A stretch of DNA of 8,050 nt from positions 1-8,050 of the forward strand of contig DNOQ01000316.1 in assembly GCA_003501665.1 (NCBI GenBank), written 5' to 3'. The position numbers and the translations under genes were made by a program. This DNA is from Bacteroidales bacterium (GTDB lineage: Bacteria > Bacteroidota > Bacteroidia > Bacteroidales > VadinHA17). The notes below the pieces were generated by a model that was given only the letters and a program-made list of their open reading frames with translations, ran no database searches and was not told the origin of the DNA. This document shows positions 1-6,331 of the stretch, piece by piece. Each line of letters begins with the position of its first letter. Positions within the stretch are counted from its first letter, which is position 1.

Positions 1-309
1 TTCCTCTTTATAATCATCCTTTATGGTCTTATCAGACAGTTTTGTTCCGAAATGATATGCTCCTCTTATAAGTGCATGAGCGGCCACTGTTGAACTGAAG
101 AACAGTACAGGGATTGCTATAAGCGCCTTGGTTCCTGCATCGCTTATTCCCGAATGGATAATCACCCCGACAAGAATACTGCAGCAGCCAAGTGTAACAC
201 ATTTTGTAGCCGATTGCAGCCTGTTGTAGACATCCGGAAGACGGATCAGTCCGATACAGCCGAATGTATTAAACAAAACACCTACCGTTATAAAAATAAT
301 TGCAACCAT
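1..309 (-). CDS. mnhG: Na+/H+ antiporter subunit MnhG/MrpG (3' end cut by window edge)
   Basis: Small membrane subunit of the Mrp-type cation/proton antiporter module. I translated it by hand: an open frame starts at ATG 309 and runs 103 codons to base 1 without a stop, so the C-terminus lies outside the window. It begins MVAIIFITVG. The family hallmark GLIRLPDVYNRLQSATK is at residues 20-36, and SSTVAAHALIRGAY at 72-85 matches the conserved third helix region. Three hydrophobic segments are visible, as usual for MnhG, which is commonly 100-125 residues, so little should be missing. The tail after residue 88 is charged and cytoplasmic-looking. The start is 1 bp after the mnhF stop. A GTG three codons upstream (318) is possible, but ATG is preferred. 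The overlapping ATG at 314 is in another frame and stops quickly. It is the last mnh gene seen in the operon. Confidence 0.93.
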   Translation of the reverse strand, partial: MVAIIFITVGVLFNTFGCIGLIRLPDVYNRLQSATKCVTLGCCSILVGVIIHSGISDAGTKALIAIPVLFFSSTVAAHALIRGAYHFGTKLSDKTIKDDYKEE

Positions 310-310
310 A

Positions 311-577
311 TCATTCACTTAGTTTTTTCCCACTCAGATATTTTGCCAGTGTGATTGTCCCGGTAAAACTCAGAATTATCCATGCAATGCCGATATCGAG
401 GATAAATGATTTTTCTGTTTGTATGGAGATTATGGCACAGATACCCACAACGAGAATCCCGAATATATCAATTCCCACCATCCTGTCAGGGATTGTAGGC
501 CCTCGTATTATCCTGTAAAGGCACGCGGCACACAGGCCGATCTGGATATAAAGAAGAATGGTTAATAGATCAGTCAT
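311..577 (-). CDS. mnhF: Na+/H+ antiporter subunit MnhF/MrpF
   Basis: An 88-residue, three-helix membrane protein of the MnhF/MrpF (MbhB-like) family. The family signature RGPTIPDRMVGID is at residues 25-37, between the first and second hydrophobic segments, and the C-terminus is short and basic (SGKKLSE). Length and motif are normal for the family. In Mrp complexes this small subunit packs with MrpE and MrpG and is needed for assembly and ion transport; its own catalytic role is not settled. The start overlaps the mnhE stop by 4 bp (ATGA, 574-577), which suggests translational coupling. The stop is followed after 1 bp by mnhG. Nothing in the sequence looks broken. Confidence 0.95.
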   Translation of the reverse strand: MTDLLTILLYIQIGLCAACLYRIIRGPTIPDRMVGIDIFGILVVGICAIISIQTEKSFILDIGIAWIILSFTGTITLAKYLSGKKLSE

Positions 578-1059
578 TCTGCAAATCTTTTAATGAATTT
601 TTCAAATCTCCCAAGTATTTTTCCAGTATAGACAGATGGATCTTCAGAGCTTACATAAATCCAGTGAATATAGAAATCGCTGTCAATAATATCTACTGTA
701 ATGGTTCCCGGTGTCATCGTAATCGAATTAGCCAGAATTGTTTTTGCAAATTCCGATTTCAGTGACGTCCTTACTTTTACAATTCCGGGTTTAATTGGCA
801 TCCGCGGATGCAATACCCTGTACGCGACATCAAAATTGGCTTTGATACATTCCCAGATAAACATGATAAGATAAACCACTAACCAGAACCAGCGCTTTGG
901 TTGCAGGAATTTGTACACATTGTGAAAATAATATCTGCCGAAAATCCCTGCACAGAGGAGTGATGCGACAGATCCGGTTATTACATTAGGGACAGTGAAT
1001 CTGAAGGTGATCAGCATCCAGAAAATCAGGGATAATATGAAAACAGCTATATACTTCAT
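574..1059 (-). CDS. mnhE: Na+/H+ antiporter subunit MnhE/MrpE
   Basis: A 161-residue MnhE/MrpE (MbhA-like) subunit. Residues 1-80 hold hydrophobic membrane segments starting MKYIAVFILSLIFWML. The hydrophilic C-terminal half carries the typical VLHPRMPIKPGIV (82-94) and ANSITMTPGTITVDI (110-124) motifs. The frame stays open upstream to an ATG at 1170, but I reject that longer start. The extra 37 residues are polar and arise inside mnhD in another frame, and the start at 1059 gives an ATGA overlap with the mnhD stop plus an N-terminus that matches the family. The length is normal for MrpE. It is part of the Mrp membrane module and is coupled to mnhF downstream by another ATGA overlap. Confidence 0.95.
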   Translation of the reverse strand: MKYIAVFILSLIFWMLITFRFTVPNVITGSVASLLCAGIFGRYYFHNVYKFLQPKRWFWLVVYLIMFIWECIKANFDVAYRVLHPRMPIKPGIVKVRTSLKSEFAKTILANSITMTPGTITVDIIDSDFYIHWIYVSSEDPSVYTGKILGRFEKFIKRFAE

Positions 1060-2594
1060 ATTCCGGTAATTTGAGAAGCGTATTTTGATGGATCCATGAG
1101 TATGTCTGTTGCCGGCATCAGTATGGTTTCTCTTATGCCAGGCAGAGCCAGTATACTGAGAAGCAGACAAATGATGCTTAACACTATCATGCTGAAGAGC
1201 ATGGGGAACGGCACCTCTTTTATGTTCCTTTTATTCTGATCATCGCTCTTGTTGAAGAATGCATAGCGCTGGAATTTCAGGAATGATGCAAGGGTAATTA
1301 TACTTACAATCACTGCCAGTACCGCGAGAAGGTAATATTTTGCCAGAACAGCCGCTATTATGATAATCAGCTTGCTGAAGAATCCGTTAAAGGGAGGTAT
1401 ACCCGAAATGGCCATTGATGCCGCGAAGGATGTTGCAGCGGTAACAGGCATCTGCTTTGCCAGTCCACCCATCTCACGAAGATCACGCGTGCCCGTGGTA
1501 TATTCAATTGCACCCGCATTGAGGAATAATAATCCTTTAAAAGCGGCATGGTTTATCAGGTGGAATAATCCTCCGGCAATTGCCAGTGCAGCAATTTCAT
1601 CCCTGATACCTTTTGAGATCATCATCATCCCGATGCCCACTGAAAGCACCACATAACCCATCTGGCTGATGCTGTGATATGCCAGAAGTCTTTTAATATC
1701 CCACTGGCCGATGGCGAGGAATACACCTGTCACCATCGACAGCGCTCCCAGAGTGGTAATGAGTACCGACATACCCTGACTGATGGCGAACATATTGAAA
1801 AAGAGCCTTATTATTACATATATTCCTGCAGCTTTGATCAATACACCCGAAAGCATTGCTGAAATAGGAGAGGGAGCCGATGAATGAGCATCGGGAAGCC
1901 ATGCATGAAAGGGTATAATTGCTGCTTTCAGCCCGAATCCGCATAAAAGGAGAATCTGAATTAAAAGATAGTAAGCCCTGTCATATCCTGAACTGAAGAC
2001 CATTCTGATGTCGGCTATATTCAGTGTTTTGGCTTTCCAGTATATCAGTCCAATGCCCAGAAGTATTATGAATGATGCAAGTGCTCCCAGTACCTGGTAT
2101 TTGAAAGTTGCTTCGAGTTCATTCTTTTCAACTCCGAATGCAACCAGGGCATACGATGATATGGCCGAAATCTCAAGGAAAACAAATATGTTAAAAAGAT
2201 CCCCGCTGATCACGACACCGTTCATTCCTGCAATCATTAAACAGAAAAGTGCATAGAAATAATTTTCAGAGGTATACCTGCTCATATAAGTGATCGAATA
2301 GAAAACCGATACAAATCCGATTATATTTATTATGCAGAGAACAAGTGTGTTGAAACCATCAAGAACCATGTAGATGGCGATTGGTATACCATTAACAGGT
2401 TCCCATCCTCCGGCTTTGTAAACAGTTACCTTATCCCCCGTGGTAAGAAGGAACCAGAAACTTACAGAAACGAGAAAGAGAAGTATAAGGGAAGCTAAAT
2501 ACTTATCGAGATTCCTTATTAATCTGCCAAGGATCATGATCAGGAAAGCCCCTGCCAGAGGTACGATAACAAATAATGGGATCAGCGGATTCAT
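1056..2594 (-). CDS. mnhD: Proton-translocating antiporter-like subunit MnhD/MrpD (NuoN/NuoM-like)
   Basis: A 512-residue polytopic membrane protein of the complex I antiporter-like family, closest by motif and position to MnhD/MrpD and to MbhH of membrane-bound hydrogenases. The expected ion-path residues are visible: TM5 glutamate E141 in GDLFNIFVFLEISAISSY, TM7 lysine K223 with H230 in GLKAAIIPFHAWLPDAHSSAP, K254 in the next helix (VLIKAAGIY), H345 and H349 in GGLFHLINHAAFK with K353, and TM12 lysine K408 in IPPFNGFFSK. Length and motif order are normal, so it should be a functional ion-translocating subunit. The start at 2594 lies 3 bp after the mnhC stop, and the stop overlaps the mnhE start by 4 bp. 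It is a paralogue of the 632-residue subunit upstream (6326-4428) and differs from it in keeping the TM5 glutamate. Confidence 0.96.
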   Translation of the reverse strand: MNPLIPLFVIVPLAGAFLIMILGRLIRNLDKYLASLILLFLVSVSFWFLLTTGDKVTVYKAGGWEPVNGIPIAIYMVLDGFNTLVLCIINIIGFVSVFYSITYMSRYTSENYFYALFCLMIAGMNGVVISGDLFNIFVFLEISAISSYALVAFGVEKNELEATFKYQVLGALASFIILLGIGLIYWKAKTLNIADIRMVFSSGYDRAYYLLIQILLLCGFGLKAAIIPFHAWLPDAHSSAPSPISAMLSGVLIKAAGIYVIIRLFFNMFAISQGMSVLITTLGALSMVTGVFLAIGQWDIKRLLAYHSISQMGYVVLSVGIGMMMISKGIRDEIAALAIAGGLFHLINHAAFKGLLFLNAGAIEYTTGTRDLREMGGLAKQMPVTAATSFAASMAISGIPPFNGFFSKLIIIIAAVLAKYYLLAVLAVIVSIITLASFLKFQRYAFFNKSDDQNKRNIKEVPFPMLFSMIVLSIICLLLSILALPGIRETILMPATDILMDPSKYASQITGI

Positions 2595-2597
2595 AAT

Positions 2598-2936
2598 TTA
2601 TCCTCTCAGGTTTTTAATCTCTCTGATATCGAATGTTCCGTACTTTCTGTATATCCGGATTATAACCGCCATTATCATGGCCGTTGTTGCAAGACCGATT
2701 ACAATGGCAGTAAGAACCATAGCCTGTGGTAAAGGGTCTACATATACTTTTACAGGGTCGGTGGGGTCAACGATCGGTGCCACACCACCCTCCCTGTAAC
2801 CTGTAAGTGCAAGTAAAAGGAATACACTGAATTCCATAACGGAAAGTGAAATGGCGATCTTTACCAGGTTTCTCCTTGTTATGATCCCGTACAGGCCGAC
2901 AAGGAACAATATGAAGCATAGATAATAAGGTATCAT
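2598..2936 (-). CDS. mnhC: Na+/H+ antiporter subunit MnhC/MrpC (NuoK-like)
   Basis: A 112-residue, three-helix protein of the MnhC/MrpC family, homologous to NuoK of complex I and MbhG of hydrogenases. The conserved glutamate in the second helix is present (E35 in SLSVMEFSVFLLLAL), and the Mrp-specific DPLPQAMVLTAIVIG stretch occupies residues 67-81. A loop of about 20 residues rich in Asp, Pro and Val (51-69) precedes the third helix, as is usual for MrpC and unlike the shorter NuoK loop. The start overlaps the mnhB stop by 4 bp (2933-2936), and the stop is 3 bp from the mnhD start. The expected role is to form part of the ion path next to MnhD. Confidence 0.95.
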   Translation of the reverse strand: MIPYYLCFILFLVGLYGIITRRNLVKIAISLSVMEFSVFLLLALTGYREGGVAPIVDPTDPVKVYVDPLPQAMVLTAIVIGLATTAMIMAVIIRIYRKYGTFDIREIKNLRG

Positions 2937-3370
2937 TCCGGCATTTCTTCTTTAAAAATTATAAGGGCAAGAAAAATAGTCAGTATTGATGCGGCTACTT
3001 CCAGACCGACGAATATATTGTACAGAGGTAACATCCCTGCACTTATAAGCTCACCTGCAGTGCCTTTCGGGAGCCAGTTGATAAAAAATATTCTGGCGCC
3101 GAAGAGCATTCCTGATGCAGCCAGGAACGTGACAATAAGAATGGCCAGGTTTTCGTACATGGTCGACCCCGTTTCTTCCTTTGTAAGTCGGATGAAATCA
3201 CTCCCGAAAGCCAGGATCAGGAGAATAAATGATCCGGCAATTATAATTCCGCCGGCAAAACCACCTCCCGGGGTCAGATGTCCATGAATGATCACATAAA
3301 TTCCATAAAGAAACACAAGCCCCGCGATAAGCTGTGTCGTTTTCTTTACTATGACCGTCATTCCTTTCAT
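2933..3370 (-). CDS. mnhB: Na+/H+ antiporter subunit MnhB/MrpB
   Basis: A 145-residue, four-helix membrane protein of the MnhB/MrpB (MbhF-like) family. The signature GHLTPGGGFAGG is at residues 30-41, and PLYNIFVGLEVAAS precedes the last helix; both are typical. The annotated start MKGMTVIVKK is at 3370. The in-frame ATG three codons later is also possible, and no clear Shine-Dalgarno sequence decides between them. It is the first gene after the inverted-repeat element at 3404-3875, with about 33 bp between them, and it overlaps mnhC by 4 bp. In ordinary mrp operons mnhB directly follows mnhA; here the insertion separates it from the MrpA-C-like gene. Confidence 0.95.
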   Translation of the reverse strand: MKGMTVIVKKTTQLIAGLVFLYGIYVIIHGHLTPGGGFAGGIIIAGSFILLILAFGSDFIRLTKEETGSTMYENLAILIVTFLAASGMLFGARIFFINWLPKGTAGELISAGMLPLYNIFVGLEVAASILTIFLALIIFKEEMPE

Positions 3371-3403
3371 AAAGATCGTACTTTTTTACAATAATTGATT
3401 GAA

Positions 3404-3435
3404 GAACAAGGATTAACGAAGTTTGATTTAAGAAT
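3404..3435 (+). repeat. Inverted repeat, left arm of the IVS-like element
   Basis: The arm begins GAACAAGGATTAACGA (3404-3419), continues through 5 non-conserved bases, and ends GATTTAAGAAT (3425-3435). The reverse complement of 3844-3875 matches it at 28 of 32 positions, with the 16-base and 11-base blocks identical. It lies downstream of the four-helix-bundle gene in the direction of transcription. Confidence 0.9.
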
Positions 3436-3445
3436 GGTTATATAT

Positions 3446-3814
3446 TCACGTTTCATTTTTTATGTTTTTTTGTGCAGTTTCAGCACTCTTTACGAAAATT
3501 GATATCAATTCATTATTTTCAGCCATTGTTGACTTAATCAGTGCTTCAGATTTAAAGAGCCTGGAACGATGAATTATTTTAAGGCATATAAAACTTTCTC
3601 TCAATTCTTTAAGTGCTATTTTAATTTTATGTATAAAGTCTTTTCGCGACTCTCCGCTTTGGGCCTCACCATAATTTAGTGCAGGCGAAGTTCCTGATCT
3701 GATTAATTGCCCTGCAAGATGATTTGAAGCCCTTGAATCAGGCATATTCTCACAAATCTCCACGATCATGACTGAAAAATTTATAAGCCGTTCCTCTAAA
3801 TCATACTTGTTCAT
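3446..3814 (-). CDS. Four-helix-bundle protein of the S23 / 23S rRNA intervening-sequence family
   Basis: A 122-residue soluble, all-helical protein. The family hallmark LIRSGTSPALNYGEAQS (residues 37-53) is followed by SRKDFIHKIKIALKELRES (56-74), both highly typical of S23 intervening-sequence proteins. These form pentameric four-helix bundles related to Avd, the accessory protein of diversity-generating retroelements, which binds nucleic acid and reverse transcriptase. The cellular role of stand-alone S23 proteins is unknown. I start it at ATG 3814; a TTG directly before it (3817) would add one residue. No good Shine-Dalgarno sequence is seen. The gene sits inside a pair of inverted repeats in the same orientation as the operon and looks foreign to the antiporter genes around it. 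It is probably not a subunit of the enzyme complex. Confidence 0.93.
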   Translation of the reverse strand: MNKYDLEERLINFSVMIVEICENMPDSRASNHLAGQLIRSGTSPALNYGEAQSGESRKDFIHKIKIALKELRESFICLKIIHRSRLFKSEALIKSTMAENNELISIFVKSAETAQKNIKNET

Positions 3815-3843
3815 CAATTATTACATCTTATAGTAATAAGGAT

Positions 3844-3875
3844 ATTCTTAAATCTTAAATCGTTAATCCTTGTTC
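3844..3875 (-). repeat. Inverted repeat, right arm of the IVS-like element
   Basis: Read on the minus strand, this arm begins GAACAAGGATTAACGA (3875-3860), has 5 diverged bases, and ends GATTTAAGAAT (3854-3844). It mirrors the arm at 3404-3435. In a transcript of the operon the two arms could pair as a 16-bp stem, a 5-nt internal loop and an 11-bp stem, with the four-helix-bundle gene in the loop. Confidence 0.9.
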
Positions 3876-3889
3876 ATTATTAAATATAT

Positions 3890-4417
3890 CTATTTCTTCC
3901 CCTTAATTCTCAATATCGTCAGCACCCCCAGCACCGCTGTCACCAGCACCGTGGCCTCACCCAGGGTATCATATCCCCTGAAATCAAATAATACGCCTGT
4001 TACAAGATTGGCGCTTCCGGTCTTTTCAGCAGCACCTTCAATATAGGGAGCAGCCATCCGGAGAGTAGTTTCTCCGAACGGATCAAGTACGCTTACTGCA
4101 CTCCTGAAAACATAAAACAGTGTTACTATAATAATTAATGCAGTGACAGCATTCACATATCCCTGCGGATCCGTCTTTGAATATGGTTCTTCCCTGGAAC
4201 TGTCAAGAACGACCGCAACCATAATTATCAGTGAGATCGTCTCAACAACGATCTGAACAATTGCCAGATCGGGTGCCCTGAGAAGGAGGAAACATATTAC
4301 AAGGCCATAACCGACTATACCGCATGCGATGACTGCAGAGAGCAGGTCCTTTGCATGGATGGCATAGAGAGCCCCCAGAATCATTAAACCGGTTATTATT
4401 GATATGGCTGTTTCCAT
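3890..4417 (-). CDS. MrpA C-terminal-like subunit (DUF4040; MbhD + MbhE-like)
   Basis: A 175-residue membrane protein corresponding to the C-terminal part of MrpA, encoded separately in hydrogenase-type complexes (MbhD/MbhE). The N-terminal DUF4040 half has HAKDLLSAVIACGIVGYG (21-38), as in NuoJ/MbhD-like subunits, and RAPDLAIVQIVVETI (47-61) with a membrane glutamate at E59. A loop then leads to a second half with the strongly conserved LFDFRGYDTLGEATV (143-157), typical of MrpA-C and MbhE. The single chain therefore seems to combine MbhD-like and MbhE-like parts. The start lies 10 bp after the stop of the NuoL-like gene, so together the two genes represent a split MrpA. Downstream, the IVS-like element intervenes before mnhB. 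The expected role is to link the antiporter subunits and line an ion path. Confidence 0.9.
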   Translation of the reverse strand: METAISIITGLMILGALYAIHAKDLLSAVIACGIVGYGLVICFLLLRAPDLAIVQIVVETISLIIMVAVVLDSSREEPYSKTDPQGYVNAVTALIIIVTLFYVFRSAVSVLDPFGETTLRMAAPYIEGAAEKTGSANLVTGVLFDFRGYDTLGEATVLVTAVLGVLTILRIKGKK

Positions 4418-4427
4418 CTGTTATTAT

Positions 4428-6326
4428 TTATATCATGATTATCAGCATAATAATCAATCCTGCACATACCCATATAATATACCCGGGCAGTACTCCGGCA
4501 TGAGCTCCGCTGAACAGATTACTCAGCCAAAGAACAAATCTTTTTGACAGATCATAAATATCAAACCATTTTTCCTCAGCCTTTTTATACAGAACCGATA
4601 AAATCCTGAATTCCCCCAGGGTCTTATAGAATTCAGGAGTTGCATAACTTGTCTGATCCTGAATCCTTTCGCCACCGATAAAACTGTCTTCCCTGCGGAA
4701 ATTCTTAAAATTCAGGATAAGATAGAATATTATTCCAAGGATGATTGAAATTATTACAAGCAGGGATACGAGTGATGAATTCCAGAAACCTGTGAACTGA
4801 AATTCTCCGCTAACCGGCATGAAAAGTTTTGGAACTATGAAGTTAGTGGCAAATATCCCGAATCCGACACAGAACAATGCGAGGACAGCTAATGGTATCC
4901 ACATTAATGCAGGAACTTCGTGCACTTTTTCAAAAGCATCTTTCCGGCGGCTAAGGAAAATACCACCTATGAATTTAATAAAGCTTGCAAGTGTAAGGGC
5001 TGAACCCAGAACTGCCAATCCAAGCCACACAACCCATAGTTTACTCGCAAATTCTGGTTGTGAGCCATAATCAATTATTCCCTGATAGATCATCCATTTA
5101 GATGCAAAGCCGTTTAATGGGGGCACACCTGAGATAGACATAGCAAAAACCAGTGCTGCTGCGAATGTTACAGGCATAGCTTTCGAAAGCCCACCAAGTT
5201 CATCAATATTATTTTCACCGGTCCTGTACTCAACACATCCGGCAGAAAGCAATAATCCGCTTTTATAAAGAGCATGGTTGATCATATGAAACAGACCTGC
5301 AGCAACACCTATCATTGAACCGAGTCCGAATCCAAGAATCATATAACCTACCTGTGAAACTGCATGAAATCCCAGTAATCTCTTATAATTATGCTGGATG
5401 AGGGCCATCATAACAGCGCCAATGATCGTAGTTACTCCTATGATCAATAATAACAGCCTCATCCATTCATTAAGTATGAAGATATCCATTATAATTCGGG
5501 CAAGGAAATATATTCCAAGCAGTTTGTCGAGTGAAGCAGGCAGAAGGGCGGACGACGAAGCCGGAGCATCTTTTGCATAATCCGGTACCCACGTATGGAA
5601 CGGGAAAGCACCTGCTTTTGTGAAACACCCGACCAGAAGGGCCAGAAAGGCCGTAAGGGATAGTATATTGTCTGTTGGAAGCGAAACGGCGTCAATGCTG
5701 TATGATCCTGTCAGCCTGTAAACCATCGCTATACCAATTATCATTATGGAATCAGAAGCTCCGATGAGTATCAGTGTCTTTTTTGCGGTTGCCGAACTTT
5801 CCTCATTATGTCCCGGAATCATTTTATACAGCGTAATTCCCAGGATCCCCCAGAATACCAGAAACATAATCAGGTTATCAGATAAAATGGCGCCATAAGA
5901 ACATCCCATGGTTATCAAAAACCAGGGGTAATAATTTTTAACCCTTCCTTTTTTGATATATACTATTGAATAAAGGATGATTAATATGGCAAAAAGACTT
6001 ATAAATAATATTATCAGCTTGCTCAGATTATCAACCGTTAAAGTGAGGAAGCTCTCCGCACCCTGTAACAGATTTTTGCCGAATAAAGCGGTACATGTCA
6101 TTCCGGCTGATCTTTCCAGAGCAACCATCTGGGCGGCTGAGCTGAATAGTGAAATGGTAAAATAACCTGTAATAAGACTTATGGCAAGGGCAAAAAGCCC
6201 TTTGGCTTTGATAAATCTCCCGGGGATGGCGAATAAAACAACACCTGCCAGTATGGGAAGCAATATCAGGAATTGCAGGAATGTGCAAACAGAAGGTTGT
6301 GATACCATTGAGAAGAACTCATTCAT
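4428..6326 (-). CDS. Large antiporter-like subunit (NuoL/MrpA N-terminal-like), TM5 Glu replaced by Gly
   Basis: A 632-residue polytopic membrane protein of the complex I proton-translocating family. Visible channel residues are K237 and H243 in TKAGAFPFHTWVPDYAKDAP, K268 in SLDKLLGIY, H347 and H351 in GLFHMINHALYKSG with K355, and K410 in VPPLNGFASK. The usually conserved TM5 glutamate is missing: FLVFWGILGITLY has Gly160 where relatives have FWE. After the 14-helix core, a C-terminal extension (about 542-632) has a FIGGE motif (549-553), a charged amphipathic stretch and a last membrane helix. This resembles the lateral-helix tail of NuoL/HyfB-type subunits. The gene starts 5 bp after the hydrogenase large-subunit gene and ends 10 bp before the MrpA-C-like gene. 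It likely serves as the MrpA N-terminal portion of the complex. Which family member it is closest to cannot be settled by eye. Confidence 0.92.
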   Translation of the reverse strand: MNEFFSMVSQPSVCTFLQFLILLPILAGVVLFAIPGRFIKAKGLFALAISLITGYFTISLFSSAAQMVALERSAGMTCTALFGKNLLQGAESFLTLTVDNLSKLIILFISLFAILIILYSIVYIKKGRVKNYYPWFLITMGCSYGAILSDNLIMFLVFWGILGITLYKMIPGHNEESSATAKKTLILIGASDSIMIIGIAMVYRLTGSYSIDAVSLPTDNILSLTAFLALLVGCFTKAGAFPFHTWVPDYAKDAPASSSALLPASLDKLLGIYFLARIIMDIFILNEWMRLLLLIIGVTTIIGAVMMALIQHNYKRLLGFHAVSQVGYMILGFGLGSMIGVAAGLFHMINHALYKSGLLLSAGCVEYRTGENNIDELGGLSKAMPVTFAAALVFAMSISGVPPLNGFASKWMIYQGIIDYGSQPEFASKLWVVWLGLAVLGSALTLASFIKFIGGIFLSRRKDAFEKVHEVPALMWIPLAVLALFCVGFGIFATNFIVPKLFMPVSGEFQFTGFWNSSLVSLLVIISIILGIIFYLILNFKNFRREDSFIGGERIQDQTSYATPEFYKTLGEFRILSVLYKKAEEKWFDIYDLSKRFVLWLSNLFSGAHAGVLPGYIIWVCAGLIIMLIIMI

Positions 6327-6331
6327 GTCTG

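Larger units (their letters stand above)
3404..3875 (-). mobile_element. IVS-like element: S23 four-helix-bundle gene between 32-bp inverted repeats
   Basis: A 472-bp unit bounded by imperfect 32-bp inverted repeats encloses a single gene for an S23-type four-helix-bundle protein. It fills nearly all of the 519-bp gap between the MrpA-C-like gene and mnhB, leaving 14 bp and 33 bp at the two ends. The region looks more AT-rich than the flanking genes. The layout resembles the intervening sequences known from 23S rRNA genes of Leptospira, Coxiella and others: terminal inverted repeats that can fold into a stem, with an S23 ORF in the loop. I see no convincing target-site duplication and no transposase. 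That it is or was mobile is inference; the repeats and the gene are seen directly. Confidence 0.72.

Noticed and set aside
154..518. Plus-strand open frames of 66 and 72 codons opposite mnhG and mnhF
   Set aside because: They run antisense to well-supported Mrp genes, have no recognisable motifs, and look like reading-frame shadows.
1060..1170. A 37-residue N-terminal extension of MnhE using the ATG at 1170
   Set aside because: It lies inside the mnhD coding region, is polar and unlike MrpE N-termini, and the ATG at 1059 gives the ATGA overlap and the normal family length.
2440..2799. Plus-strand 119-codon frame spanning the mnhC/mnhD junction
   Set aside because: It is antisense to two clear genes, and its repetitive basic/hydrophobic composition reflects the complement of membrane-protein codons.
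3388..3822. Similarity between the first bases of the S23 gene (minus strand ATAATTGATGAACAAG, 3821-3806) and the plus-strand sequence entering the left arm (ATAATTGATTGAAGAACAAG, 3391-3410)
   Set aside because: The match needs a 4-base gap and is short and AT-rich, so it may be chance. It could be a third degenerate copy of the arm, but I cannot support that by eye.
3876..3889. Target-site duplication flanking the inverted-repeat element
   Set aside because: Bases just outside the two arms (ending TTGAA on the left, beginning ATTAT on the right) share no clear direct repeat.
4428..6326. Naming the 632-aa protein nuoL of respiratory complex I
   Set aside because: The neighbours are hydrogenase-type and Mrp genes, not a nuoA-N operon, and TM5 differs from NuoL, so a nuo symbol would mislead.
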